Shown: piece by piece, positions 8,315-19,643 of the stretch
Numbering within the stretch: the stretch's first letter is position 1
Layout of the letters: every line of letters starts with the position of its first letter
From: Hyphococcus sp.
GTDB taxonomy: Bacteria > Pseudomonadota > Alphaproteobacteria > Caulobacterales > Parvularculaceae
Direction: 5' to 3'
DNA length: 64,000 bases
NCBI GenBank assembly: GCA_028284345.1
Contig: JANQRY010000003.1
Span: 682,001-746,000 of the forward strand
Notes under the pieces: model-generated
Databases searched by the model: none
The model's input: the letters and a program-made list of their open reading frames with translations, nothing else
What the model was told of the DNA's origin: nothing
Position numbers and translations under genes: made by a program

Positions 8315-9235
8315 ATGGTTCGACCGCTTTTCATTGCCCTTTTCTGTTTCGCCGCCCTGCCGGCCTGCGCAGCGAATGGAGCCGCCGCCGAGGTCGCCGT
8401 TGAGGTCGACAGCGCCGGCGCGCTGAAGCGCGCCGTATGGCGCGCCGCCCCGGGGGACGTCATCGCCCTCGCCGCCGGCGCATACGACATTGCGGATCTC
8501 AAAATCGAAGAAGACCTGACCCTGCGGGGCGACGGCGACGTCGTCCTTTACGCGTCGCGGCCCGTCGCCAAGGGCCTTCTCAATCCGCTGCCCGGCGTAT
8601 CGCTGACGGTCGAAAACCTCATCTTTCGCGGCGCGCGCTCGCCGGACAAAAACGGCGCCGGCATTCGCAATGACGGGCGGCGCCTGACGATTATCGATTG
8701 CGTGTTCGAGAACAACGAAAACGGCGTCCTGTCGACCGGGGACCGCGACGGCGCCATCGCCATTACCGGGTCGAGATTTGTCCGCAACGGCCATGGCGAC
8801 GGCTACTCCCACGGCATCTACGTTTTGCGCGCGTCGAAACTCGCGATCGAGAACAGCGAATTCATCGCCACCCATATCGGACACCATGTCAAATCCCTGG
8901 CCGACGAAACCATCATCCGGAACACGCGGCTTGACGATGCGGACGGCGCGACGAGCTATGCGGTGGACTTGTCCAAAGCCGGGCGGGTTCTCATCGCGAA
9001 CAACACCATCATCCAGTCGGCGGACGCGGAAAACAACACCATGATCAACTACGACGCCTCCCGCGGCGGCAAGGCGCGGTCGTTGGAAATCACCGGCAAC
9101 AAGATCGTCAATCGCCGGCGCAACGGTCGGTTCCTGCGCAACGACACAGGCGTGGCGCCGCTCGTTTTCGACAATGAAATCATCGTCGAGGCCGGCGCCG
9201 CGCTCGATTATAAGGAGTCGCGCCCGCATCATTGA
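8315..9235 (+). CDS. Exported right-handed beta-helix protein
   Basis: A 306-residue exported protein. Residues 1-18 form a signal ending LPAC, compatible with a lipoprotein (Cys18), though ordinary cleavage is also possible. The body has repeated short strands with turn asparagines (IIDCVFENNENGV, IAITGSRFVRNGHGDG, LAIENSEFIATHIGHH, VLIANNTIIQS, LEITGNKIVNRRRNGR), the pattern of a pectate-lyase-like or carbohydrate-binding parallel beta-helix. I cannot identify catalytic residues or a substrate. It appears monocistronic. Confidence 0.8.
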   Translation: MVRPLFIALFCFAALPACAANGAAAEVAVEVDSAGALKRAVWRAAPGDVIALAAGAYDIADLKIEEDLTLRGDGDVVLYASRPVAKGLLNPLPGVSLTVENLIFRGARSPDKNGAGIRNDGRRLTIIDCVFENNENGVLSTGDRDGAIAITGSRFVRNGHGDGYSHGIYVLRASKLAIENSEFIATHIGHHVKSLADETIIRNTRLDDADGATSYAVDLSKAGRVLIANNTIIQSADAENNTMINYDASRGGKARSLEITGNKIVNRRRNGRFLRNDTGVAPLVFDNEIIVEAGAALDYKESRPHH

Positions 9236-9313
9236 TCTGAATACAGAGTTTCGCCCCATCGCGCGGAGTATGGCGAAAAAAGGCGCACAGGCGCGGGTTA
9301 CAATACTGAAAAT

Positions 9314-9372
9314 TTGACAAAAAATTCACAAAGCGAATAACGCTTGACGCCGCGCGCAGCGTCCGATTAAGT
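9314..9372 (+). promoter_or_regulatory. Candidate cspA promoters and start of a long leader
   Basis: Two sigma-70-like candidates lie in tandem. TTGACA at 9314-9319 is followed 17 nt later by a weak ATAACG (9337-9342). TTGACG at 9344-9349 is followed 17 nt later by TTAAGT (9367-9372). Either would give an untranslated leader of roughly 125-160 nt before cspA, as in cold-shock mRNAs. The -10 boxes are poor matches. Confidence 0.45.
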
Positions 9373-9503
9373 GCCGTCAGCGACTTTGTTTTGGCCGACT
9401 TTTGCGAGACTTGCCTACGGCCAGCCGACTAGAGACTCCAAGACATGGTTGCCTTCCGCCGGTTTTAGCGGACCGGCATCGCCATTAAAGGAGATCTAGA
9501 TCA

Positions 9504-9707
9504 ATGGCATCAGGCACAGTGAAATGGTTTAACGCCACCAAAGGGTACGGCTTTATCGAGCCCGATGAAGGCGGCAAGGACGTGTTTGTCCATATCACCG
9601 CGGTTCAAGCGGCGGGCCTTCAGGGCCTTAATGAAGGGCAAAAAGTTTCCTTCGAAATCGCCGAGCAGCGCGGCAAATCCTCTGCTGCGAACTTAAAAGT
9701 CGAATAG
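9504..9707 (+). CDS. cspA: Cold-shock domain protein
   Basis: A 67-residue single cold-shock domain. RNP1-type [18 protein letters not shown] and RNP2-type [10 protein letters not shown] are both intact, so it should bind single-stranded RNA/DNA as an RNA chaperone. A strong AAAGGAGAT precedes the ATG. The long AT-rich leader and the perfect terminator downstream define a single-gene transcript. Confidence 0.96.
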   Translation: MASGTVKWFNATKGYGFIEPDEGGKDVFVHITAVQAAGLQGLNEGQKVSFEIAEQRGKSSAANLKVE

Positions 9708-9730
9708 TCGAAACGACATTTCCGAACGAC

Positions 9731-9765
9731 AACGCCGGCGTTTCCTGCGCCGGCGTTTTTTGTTT
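9731..9765 (+). terminator. Rho-independent terminator of cspA
   Basis: Perfect 10-bp stem AACGCCGGCG / CGCCGGCGTT (9731-9740, 9748-9757), 7-nt loop, and a run of T residues after the stem. It also lies at the 3' end of leftward hemC. Confidence 0.9.
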
Positions 9766-9785
9766 CGGCTGAGACTTGTGTTTGG

Positions 9786-10772
9786 CTATGCGGGGCGCGT
9801 CATTTCAATGAGGCGCCCCGCGCCTTTTTCCAGCAGGGCGAGACCGACGGCGCGGCCGAGTTCTCTCGGCCGGTCGGCGGCGCCCTCGCGGCGGACCTCG
9901 ATCATCTCGCCGCCGTCTTCCGACATAACCGCGCCGTAAAGGCTAAGCCCGTCGCCGTCGCGCTGGCCATAGCCGGCGATCGGCGCATTGCAGTGACCGT
10001 TCAGAACCCAGAGCAATTCGCGCTCGGCGAGCGCAGAGACGCGCGCATCGCCGTCATCGATCGCGGACAGTTTTTCCAAAAGTTCGAAATCGCCCGCCCG
10101 GCATTCGACGGCGACAATGCCCTGCCCCGCCGCCGGCGCCAGTTCGTCGGGCGAAAACACATGGGCGATGCGATGGGCGAGGCCGACGCGTTCCAACCCG
10201 CAGCGCGCCATGATCAGCGCATCGGCCGGGCCGACCTCGCCGCCGTCGGGCAGCCGCTGCATGGCCCGCTCGTCGAGCTTCTTGATGCGCGTATCGGCGG
10301 CGCCGCGGAAATGAATGACCTCCGCCTTCGGATAAAGCCGGCGCAGCAGCGCCTTGCGCCGAACGGAGTTGGTGCCGATCTTAAAGCCGTCGCCGCCTGC
10401 GTCGCGGAACGCTTCATAGGTCGCGCCTTTGCGCAGGACCAGCGCATCCTCAACGCCCTCGCGCTTCATATAGGCGCCGATGACAAGGCCCGGCGTTTCC
10501 TCGTCCCCCGGCATGTCCTTTAACGAATGCATCGCCGCGTCGAGGCGCGCCTCGCGCATGGCGTCGCGAATTTCCGCAACGAAGGCGCCGCCCTTGCCGC
10601 CATGGGTGTCGAGTTTTGAGACCTGATCGCGGTCCCCGCGCGGCGAAAACCGGACAATCTCAATGGCCGCGTCGTCATGGGCGGCACGATACGCCGCGGC
10701 GATGTCGTCAGTCTGTGCGAGCGCCATGGCGCTTGAACGGGTGCCGATCCGCATGATTGCCCTCTTGCTCAT
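9786..10772 (-). CDS. hemC: Porphobilinogen deaminase (hydroxymethylbilane synthase)
   Basis: A 328-residue enzyme that polymerises four porphobilinogens into hydroxymethylbilane for haem. Visible are IGTRSSAMALAQ at the N-terminus, the catalytic Asp in HSLKDMP (Asp86), the substrate-binding TNSVRRKALL and FRGAADTR segments, and Cys261 in NGHCNAPIAGYG, which carries the dipyrromethane cofactor. The first ATG is used; a second at residue 7 is also possible. hemD or other haem genes are not adjacent. Confidence 0.95.
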   Translation of the reverse strand: MSKRAIMRIGTRSSAMALAQTDDIAAAYRAAHDDAAIEIVRFSPRGDRDQVSKLDTHGGKGGAFVAEIRDAMREARLDAAMHSLKDMPGDEETPGLVIGAYMKREGVEDALVLRKGATYEAFRDAGGDGFKIGTNSVRRKALLRRLYPKAEVIHFRGAADTRIKKLDERAMQRLPDGGEVGPADALIMARCGLERVGLAHRIAHVFSPDELAPAAGQGIVAVECRAGDFELLEKLSAIDDGDARVSALAERELLWVLNGHCNAPIAGYGQRDGDGLSLYGAVMSEDGGEMIEVRREGAADRPRELGRAVGLALLEKGAGRLIEMTRPA

Positions 10773-10786
10773 GGCGCCTGCGCCGC

Positions 10787-10863
<77 letters not shown>

Positions 10864-11031
10864 TCGCGCCGTTAAGCTTCGCGGCGTTTACGCGATCTGG
10901 CGCTGGCGGGCAAGGAGAGAGCCCGATCTCGCCCCAATTCGGCGCCATTTGACCGGTATGGATAAAGCCAAAGCCCGGGGCCGCGAATGCTGCTAGGATG
11001 GGCACTGTTTCGACATACGGGATGCTAGAGG

Positions 11032-12018
11032 ATGAGACGGATAAAACGGATCTGGGTCGCCGCGGCGGCCGCGCTTGCCGCCATGACAACAACAGGCGGC
11101 GCAGCGGCCGACGAAACCGCCGCGACGCCGGCCATGTGGCGCGCCGCCGACGCCGATACGGAAATTTTTCTGCTCGGCACGTTCCACATCCTGCCGAAGG
11201 GCGTTCAGTGGCGCACGGACGCGTTTGAAACGGCGTTCGAGAAATCCGGCATCGTCTATTTCGAGGCGGAGACGGATGCGCCCGATTCCCAGTCAAAGAC
11301 GTTGAGCGTTCTGATGACGGAAGGCTTCAATGCGAATGGCAGGCTTCTGTCGGACATGCTCGACGCGGACGACACGGCATTGCTGCGCAGCATCGTCGCT
11401 TCGCTGGGCCTGCCCTATGAAGGCGTCGATCCGATGCGGCCCTGGAACGCGTTTCTCACGCTGTCGGTGCAATTCATCATTCAACAGGGGTTTGACCCCG
11501 GCGCCGGCGTCGATTCCACATTGCTCGCCGAAGCGCGCACAAAGGGAAAAGCCATCCGCTTTTTCGAAACCATCGAAGAACAGCTTGCCCTGTTCACCGG
11601 CCTCTCGCCGCGCACGGAAAAAGAACTTCTGGTCCTGACCCTGCGCGACTGGGAAAATCAGGCGGAGAGTTTTGACGATCTGTTCGCCGCATGGCGCGAC
11701 GGCGACGCGGGCGGTCTCGACGCCCTGATGAACGAGATCATGCGCGATCAGGCGCCGGAGGTGTTCGAACGCCTCCTGGTCGCCCGCAACAAGGCGTGGG
11801 CCGACGAAGTCGAACGCGTCATGAAAACAGACGACGGCGCAGTCTTTATCGCCGTCGGCGCCGCCCATCTCGTCGGCGACCGCTCGGTGCAGGCGGTGCT
11901 TGCCGAGCGGGGAATTGCGTTCAGCCCCTACGGCGACACGTCCGCCGCCACGAACGACAATGAACCGGCGGCGGCCGACGACATTGGCGCGTTGTTGAAG
12001 GCAGTAGGCGAGAATTAG
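11032..12018 (+). CDS. Exported TraB/GumN family protein
   Basis: A 328-residue protein with a cleavable signal peptide (about residues 1-26) and the TraB/GumN domain. The paired histidine motifs are LLGTFHILP near the start and VGAAHLVGDRSV near the end, and GAGVDSTLL is in the centre. Members are proposed metal-dependent hydrolases of the Tiki/TraB fold; substrate unknown. Periplasmic or outer-membrane associated by prediction. It converges on gyrB across a perfect inverted repeat. Confidence 0.88.
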   Translation: MRRIKRIWVAAAAALAAMTTTGGAAADETAATPAMWRAADADTEIFLLGTFHILPKGVQWRTDAFETAFEKSGIVYFEAETDAPDSQSKTLSVLMTEGFNANGRLLSDMLDADDTALLRSIVASLGLPYEGVDPMRPWNAFLTLSVQFIIQQGFDPGAGVDSTLLAEARTKGKAIRFFETIEEQLALFTGLSPRTEKELLVLTLRDWENQAESFDDLFAAWRDGDAGGLDALMNEIMRDQAPEVFERLLVARNKAWADEVERVMKTDDGAVFIAVGAAHLVGDRSVQAVLAERGIAFSPYGDTSAATNDNEPAAADDIGALLKAVGEN

Positions 12019-12053
12019 GCCCTTAGTGACGATTGCACGGAACAGATTATTCA

Positions 12054-12140
12054 TCCGCTCATCCCGGCGAAGGCCGGGATCTCAGGAGGCTTGTTCCGGA
12101 CTTGTGGCTGGAGATCCCGGCCTTCGCCGGGATGAGCGGA
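12054..12140. repeat. Perfect 30-bp inverted repeat (REP/MITE-like)
   Basis: Arms at 12054-12083 and 12111-12140 are exact reverse complements over 30 bases, separated by 27 nt. Each arm is itself palindromic (ATCCCGGC-GAAG-GCCGGGAT). It sits between convergent TraB/GumN and gyrB, where it can act as a bidirectional transcription barrier. The sequence resembles dispersed palindromic elements seen in alphaproteobacterial genomes. Confidence 0.85.
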
Positions 12141-12174
12141 AGATTTTATTGAATCACAGGCGTCTCAACCGGCT

Positions 12175-14652
<2,478 letters not shown>

Positions 14653-15849
14653 TTATTCAAACTCGAACACGGCGCCGTCGCGCGCTTCGAACCGTTGCGC
14701 CCGCGAACCCCAGGCGTCGAACAAGTGATGATCCGTACCCGTCATGAAGGCCTGAAAGCCGAGGCTGTCGATAATGTCGAAAAGAGCGGCGCGCCTGTCG
14801 GGATCGAGATGGGCCGCGATTTCATCCAGCAGAAGGATGAGCGGCGCGTCGCCGGGGGCAGAGGCGCGCGAGGCTTTCGCCGAGGCCAGGACGACGCCGA
14901 TCAGCAGCGCCTTTTGTTCGCCGGTCGAGCACAAACGCGCGGCCTGCGCTTTTTCGCGGTGCTCAACAATCAAATCGCTGCGGTGCGGCCCCATGGTTGC
15001 GCGCCCGGCTTCTCCATCCGCGCGCCGGCGCGTCGCGAGAAGACCGGCGAAGTCATCTTCCACATCCCCGGGCTTTGCGCTCGCAAGGGCGCCTTCGACG
15101 GCGCCGTCAAGGGCGAGGGTCGCCGCCGGGAAAGCCCCGCCCGCTTCCGCTTGGTCGGCGACGGCCGCGGCGGCGAGCCGGGTCAGCATGGCGCAGCGCG
15201 CCGCCGCCATAGCGACCCCGTGCTCGGCCATCTGGCGCTCCAGGACGCCGAGCCATTCTTCATCGCGCGAGCGCTCATCAAGAAGGCGCTGACGCTGACG
15301 CATGGCTTGCTCATAGGCGGAAGAGATTTTTGCGTGGGCCGGATCGTGGGCCAGCACCAGCCGGTCGAGAAACCGCCGCCGCTCGCCGGCGCCGTCCATA
15401 AAAAGACGGTCCTGCGCCGGCGTCAGCCAGATGAAGCGGATATGGTCGGCAAAAGCGCCCGGCCCCGACGCCGGGGCGTCGTCAATCCGGCAAATACGTC
15501 TGTCGGGTCGCGCCGCTTCCGCCCCGACGCCGAGGCGTTTTTCATCCTCGCCGGCGCCAAGACGCGCCGCCACGGCCCAGCCGCCGGCGCCGCCCTGTCG
15601 CGGCAGCTCGTCAAGGCGCGCGCGACGCAGGCCCCGTCCCGGCGAGATGAGCGACAAGGCTTCCAACACATTGGTCTTGCCGGCGCCGTTGGGCCCGGCG
15701 ATGGCGGCGGGACGACCGTCAAAGCGAATGTCCGCCGCCGCGTAAGACCGGAAGTCTGTCAGCGTTAACCGCGTCAGCCGCGCGCGCGCATGTTCGCTCG
15801 CCGCAACCGTTTCGGCGCCGTCATTTCGAAGTGCAGCCTGACCTAACAT
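14653..15849 (-). CDS. recF: DNA replication and repair protein RecF
   Basis: A 398-residue SMC/ABC-like ATPase that, with RecO and RecR, loads RecA at single-strand gaps. Walker A is GPNGAGKTN (residues 52-60), the ABC signature is CSTGEQKALLIG and Walker B is ILLLDEIAAHLD. The usual RecF N-terminus (LTRLTLTDFRSY) begins at about residue 26, so either there is a 25-residue leader or the true start is internal. It lies between dnaN and gyrB. Confidence 0.95.
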   Translation of the reverse strand: MLGQAALRNDGAETVAASEHARARLTRLTLTDFRSYAAADIRFDGRPAAIAGPNGAGKTNVLEALSLISPGRGLRRARLDELPRQGGAGGWAVAARLGAGEDEKRLGVGAEAARPDRRICRIDDAPASGPGAFADHIRFIWLTPAQDRLFMDGAGERRRFLDRLVLAHDPAHAKISSAYEQAMRQRQRLLDERSRDEEWLGVLERQMAEHGVAMAAARCAMLTRLAAAAVADQAEAGGAFPAATLALDGAVEGALASAKPGDVEDDFAGLLATRRRADGEAGRATMGPHRSDLIVEHREKAQAARLCSTGEQKALLIGVVLASAKASRASAPGDAPLILLLDEIAAHLDPDRRAALFDIIDSLGFQAFMTGTDHHLFDAWGSRAQRFEARDGAVFEFE

Positions 15850-15897
15850 TCACGCCTTTCGCGCAAGGGACGCCCGTGACGGGCGCCCGCGCCAACA

Positions 15898-17016
15898 TCA
15901 AACTCTGAGCGGCATTAAAACGTAGAGCGCGCGTTCATCTTCCTCATCGACGATCACCGTCGGCGAAGACGGGTCCGCAAGGCGCAGCGTCGCCGTTTCG
16001 CCGTCGATCTGTTGCGCAACATCGAGCAGGTAGCGCGCATTGAACCCGATCTCGATGGCGTCGCCGCCATAATCGACCGCCAGTTCCTCAAGCGCGGAGC
16101 CGGCTTCCGGATTGTTCACGGCGAGACGCAGATTGTCGGCTTCAAGACCCAGCTTGATTGATCGCGTTCTGTCGGCGGAAACCGTCGCCACGCGATCGAC
16201 GGCTTGCGCAAAATCCTTCGTATCGACGCGAAGGGTGTTGGCGTTTCCTTTCGGAATGACGCGCTCGTAATCGGGGAACGATCCGTCGATCAGTTTCGAC
16301 GTCAGCCGGCCCGGCCCGAAGCCAAAGCGTATCTTCGACGGAGACACGGCAATTTCCACATTGTCTTCCGCGTCTTCGAGAAGGCGGGAGAGTTCCGCAA
16401 TCGCCTTTCGCGGCACGATCACGCCGGGCATGGCGCCGGCGCCGTCGGGGAGCGGCGCATCGAGGCGCGCCAGGCGATGCCCGTCCGTCGCCGCGGCGCG
16501 CAGGAGCGGCGCGTCGCCATCAGGCTCGGCGTGAAAATAAACGCCGTTGAGATAATAGCGCGTCTCTTCCTGCGACATAGCGAAACGGGTTTTATGCAGC
16601 AGCCGTTTCAGATCGTCCGTCGGCATGGAAAAGCGGACGTCGAGATCCTCCGTCGTCAGGCTCGGGAAATCATCGTCGGGCAGCACGGCGAGGGAAAACT
16701 GCGAACGGCCGGCCGAAATCTGCAACCGATCATCGGCGTTCGACAATTCAAGGCGAACCTGTGCGCCGTCGGGCAGGCGCTTGACGATCTCAAACAGGGT
16801 CAGCGCCGACACGGTCGTCGCGCCGCCGCCGGCGACGTCGGCCGGGGCGTCCTCCGACACCTCGATATCAAGGTCCGTCGCCGTCAAGGTCAGCGCGCCG
16901 CCATCGGCCTGTAAAAGCACGTTCGACAGGATGGGAATCGTGTTGCGACGCTCCACGACGCTCTGTACGTGCCCAAGCGCTTTCGACAGCGCCGACCGCT
17001 CAATCGTAACCTTCAT
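15898..17016 (-). CDS. dnaN: DNA polymerase III beta subunit (sliding clamp)
   Basis: A 372-residue clamp with three repeated domains. The N-terminus MKVTIERSALSKALGHVQ and the RNTIPILSNVLL segment are canonical. TDGHRLA and SFPDYERVIPKGN are the domain II and III landmarks, and the protein ends in the clamp signature YVLMPLRV. It rings DNA for Pol III and other partners. An independent promoter is likely because dnaA is closed by a terminator 40-90 bases downstream of its stop. Confidence 0.98.
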   Translation of the reverse strand: MKVTIERSALSKALGHVQSVVERRNTIPILSNVLLQADGGALTLTATDLDIEVSEDAPADVAGGGATTVSALTLFEIVKRLPDGAQVRLELSNADDRLQISAGRSQFSLAVLPDDDFPSLTTEDLDVRFSMPTDDLKRLLHKTRFAMSQEETRYYLNGVYFHAEPDGDAPLLRAAATDGHRLARLDAPLPDGAGAMPGVIVPRKAIAELSRLLEDAEDNVEIAVSPSKIRFGFGPGRLTSKLIDGSFPDYERVIPKGNANTLRVDTKDFAQAVDRVATVSADRTRSIKLGLEADNLRLAVNNPEAGSALEELAVDYGGDAIEIGFNARYLLDVAQQIDGETATLRLADPSSPTVIVDEEDERALYVLMPLRV

Positions 17017-17158
17017 TCCCGTCTCGCTCTCCCGGTTCCGGCCCGTTGGCCGCGTCCATTTTTCCTTAAAAAAGCCCCGTGGCGTCTTCGAAAGAATGAC
17101 GCCGGCGGGTACAGAATCGCCGTCGTGGATGAACGCTGAATTATAGCCGAAATTCGCA

Positions 17159-17198
17159 CCAAAAAGCTAGCGCCGACGCGGATTTCCCGCGCCGGCGC
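17159..17198 (-). terminator. Rho-independent terminator downstream of dnaA
   Basis: On the minus strand a 12-bp stem GCGCCGGCGCGG / CCGCGTCGGCGC (one G-T pair, 17198-17187 and 17181-17170) with loop GAAAT is followed by TAGCTTTTT. It separates dnaA from dnaN. Confidence 0.82.
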
Positions 17199-17244
17199 CG
17201 CTTCAGAATCGGGCCTGATTTCAAGCTGTTAGAAGGGCCGTTTT

Positions 17245-18684
17245 TTACCCGCCAAGGGCTTCGCGAATCCGCCGGACGCCTTCCTGGAAAGCCTTGTCGC
17301 GTTCGATCAGCGCCTGGGCCCGGCGATAGCTCGACATGACCGTCGTATGATCGCGGGAAAGCGCCTTGCCGATGCGCGGGAACGACTCCGCCAGCACTTC
17401 CCGGGCGCAGTAAACGATGGCGTGGCGGGCCCGCACGATGCGCTGCGGCTGGGCGCGGCCGGTGATTTCCGCACGGCTGAGGCCAAAGGCTTCCGCGCCT
17501 GCGTCAATGGCGTCGTCGAGGGTCGCGATGCGCGCGCGGCTGTGATCCTGAAGGCGCGATTTCAGCGCCGTCTTCGCCTCGTTGAGGTCAATGGTGACGG
17601 CCTCGTCCCGGTAGAGCAGCAGAAGCTGGTTGAGGGCGCCGATGGTTTCCCGCGTGCTCTGATTGAAATGGTGCGCAATGAACTCAAGAACGGCTTCGTC
17701 GATGAGGCATTTGGCGGCGCTCGACCGGACGCGCTTTTTCAGGATTTCAAGACGCATCGCCTCGTCCGCCGGATGCACCGGCGCGCACAAGCCTCCCGCG
17801 AGCCGGTCGGCCAGCCGTTTCTTGATCCCGGCTTCCGCGAGTTTGGCCGGCGGCAAATCGCCGGCGATGGCCACGGGCTTGCCGCTGTCGAGTAATGCGT
17901 CAATCACAATCAATAGCTCCTCTTGTGTTCTTTCCTTGCCTTCAAGAAAATGGATGTCGTCGATGGCGACGATTTCGTGGTCCTGGAACGCCGCATGCAG
18001 CGCCTGGGTGTTGTTGGAAAGCGCCGCGCTGACGCAGGCGTTGATCAGGTTGCGATAGGTCACGTAAAGACACGCGCCCGCCCCGTGCTTGCGCGCGCCC
18101 TCGTGACACAATCCGTGCAGCATATGGGTCTTGCCGACGCCGGACTCGCCATAAAGGTAAATGAGTTCCGCCGGCGCGCCGTCGAGCAGCGCCTCACGCA
18201 CGGCCGCGACGGCCATGCGGTTCGAATCGCCGACAGCAAGCGTTGAAAACGTCCGGCGCGGATCGAGCGTCGCCGCCAGCGCAGGCGCGCCGTCCGCGGA
18301 CCGCGGCGCCGTCGCCGCGGGCGCGCCGCCGAAATATCCGCCATTGGCGCGGCGCTCTTCCTGCCGGCCGACTTTTTCCGCTTTCGCCGACAAGCCGGCG
18401 GCGCGGACGCCAGTGGCGCGCACGGTGAGTTTAATCCGATCCACCGGCCCGATCTCGCGGCGCCAGACTTCCGTCAGGACCGGCAGATAGCGGTGGTCGA
18501 GAATATCGCGCTTCAACGCCGTCGGGGTCGAAAACGTCACGCTTTTCTGCGTGCGCTCCGCCAGTCCCAGATCGAGAAACCAGGATTTGTATTTCGCCTC
18601 GCCGACCTGGCCGCGCAGGGCGGAAAGATATTTTTCGAACGCGCGCCGGTCCGCCGCATCGAAGTCGTCCCCTGAGTTGTCCAT
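17245..18684 (-). CDS. dnaA: Chromosomal replication initiator DnaA
   Basis: A 479-residue AAA+ initiator. Domain I covers residues about 8-80, and the linker (85-140) is Ala-rich. The AAA+ core has Walker A GESGVGKT (179-186) and Walker B VAIDDIHFLEG. Domain IV has the origin-binding signature RDHTTVMSSYRRA. I place the start at the ATG at 18684, where similarity to domain I begins; the open frame extends 30 codons upstream without family resemblance. The RBS is weak, which may limit translation. An AT-rich 570-bp region with a 15-bp palindrome lies upstream. Confidence 0.96.
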   Translation of the reverse strand: MDNSGDDFDAADRRAFEKYLSALRGQVGEAKYKSWFLDLGLAERTQKSVTFSTPTALKRDILDHRYLPVLTEVWRREIGPVDRIKLTVRATGVRAAGLSAKAEKVGRQEERRANGGYFGGAPAATAPRSADGAPALAATLDPRRTFSTLAVGDSNRMAVAAVREALLDGAPAELIYLYGESGVGKTHMLHGLCHEGARKHGAGACLYVTYRNLINACVSAALSNNTQALHAAFQDHEIVAIDDIHFLEGKERTQEELLIVIDALLDSGKPVAIAGDLPPAKLAEAGIKKRLADRLAGGLCAPVHPADEAMRLEILKKRVRSSAAKCLIDEAVLEFIAHHFNQSTRETIGALNQLLLLYRDEAVTIDLNEAKTALKSRLQDHSRARIATLDDAIDAGAEAFGLSRAEITGRAQPQRIVRARHAIVYCAREVLAESFPRIGKALSRDHTTVMSSYRRAQALIERDKAFQEGVRRIREALGG

Positions 18685-19254
18685 GAAAAAATCGCCCGTT
18701 TTGATATTCAGTAATGATCGATGACAAAAACTGCCGACCGCGGGCGACAGACCCCCGCGTCCATTAGCCTTCAATAATGACTTGAAAACGACGCCGGAGC
18801 GCCGCTACGCGCGTCGGCCGAATTAACGGCCGCTTGGCCCGAAAATCGAAACAATAATCCGTATAGGAATTAAACGAAAACTATCGTTCCGAATCATTTC
18901 GAACCCCTTCCCATTGCACGATACAGCGCCGCCGCCTTAACATCCCCAAGGCGGCCAGTGAATACGCAACTGATCTTTACTTGACTTGATTTTGCGAAGT
19001 TATTCCGCATACGTCATAATGACGTGAACTTCGTTAACTGTAGTTTTTTTTCGCGCGCGGTCAACCGTGATTCGAAGGCCGCGACAAACTTTTTTGCAGT
19101 TTTAAGACAAATCAAAACCTTAGACTGCACAACGCAGAAACGGGCGTAACGCGCATTTCGTGCATGACGCATTTATTGCGGTTTTCGGTTTGACGAGACG
19201 CTATCAACAGCGGAACAAAACAGATTTTAACAACGCGAACCGATAACGCAAATA
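18685..19254. promoter_or_regulatory. AT-rich dnaA upstream region
   Basis: 570 bases with no gene recognised, clearly AT-richer than the flanks. It holds the dnaA promoter and leader. I see GANTC methylation-type sites (GAATC near 18893, GATTC near 19070), several poly-T/poly-A tracts and the palindrome listed separately. I found no match to the DnaA box TTATNCACA on either strand and no TTAA-N7-TTAA CtrA box, so a replication origin here is not supported by the usual signatures. Confidence 0.6.
19011..19025. promoter_or_regulatory. 15-bp palindrome, candidate operator
   Basis: ACGTCAT-A-ATGACGT is a perfect palindrome with 7-base arms in the dnaA upstream region, about 330 bases before dnaA and 230 bases after the rpsT stop. 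Its symmetry and AT-rich setting suit a dimeric regulator site. The regulator is unknown. Confidence 0.5.
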
Positions 19255-19521
19255 TCAGGCGCCGATGGCGTTGATGCGCGCTGAAAGGCGCGAGAGTTTC
19301 CGCGCCACAGTCTTTTTATGAAAAACGCCTTTTGAAACCGCGCGGTGCAGTTCTGGTTGCGCGGACTGAAACGCTGCGTTTGCCGCCGTCTTATCGCCAG
19401 ACGAAATCGCTTCCTCGACCTTGCGCAAGAATGTCCGGACGCGCGAGCGCCGTGCTTTGTTCACGGCGGTCTGGCGCGCAATCTTGCGGACCATTTTCTT
19501 GGCGGACGAGGTATTGGCCAT
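19255..19521 (-). CDS. rpsT: 30S ribosomal protein S20
   Basis: An 88-residue basic helical protein with the S20 pattern: [17 protein letters not shown] at the start, [18 protein letters not shown], and [15 protein letters not shown] near the end. It binds 16S rRNA early in assembly. The mutM-rpsT-dnaA order is conserved among alphaproteobacteria. No obvious intrinsic terminator follows, so read-through into the dnaA region is possible. Confidence 0.97.
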   Translation of the reverse strand: MANTSSAKKMVRKIARQTAVNKARRSRVRTFLRKVEEAISSGDKTAANAAFQSAQPELHRAVSKGVFHKKTVARKLSRLSARINAIGA

Positions 19522-19643
19522 GGGCTTTTTTCGTTTCGGTTACAAGCTGTTAAATGAAGACATCCCGTAGCGGGAGCGCGCGTATATAGCGATGCGTCCA
19601 GAGAGCGTCAACCGGCGTTTACACGCTGTTTTCTTGCCTTTTT

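Noticed and set aside
14695-15768. 357-codon plus-strand frame opposite recF
   Set aside because: Antisense to recF with intact motifs; no recognisable domain.
18685-19254. Replication origin upstream of dnaA
   Set aside because: AT-rich, but no DnaA boxes or clustered CtrA sites were found. In studied alphaproteobacteria the origin is often elsewhere, near hemE. Kept only as a regulatory region.
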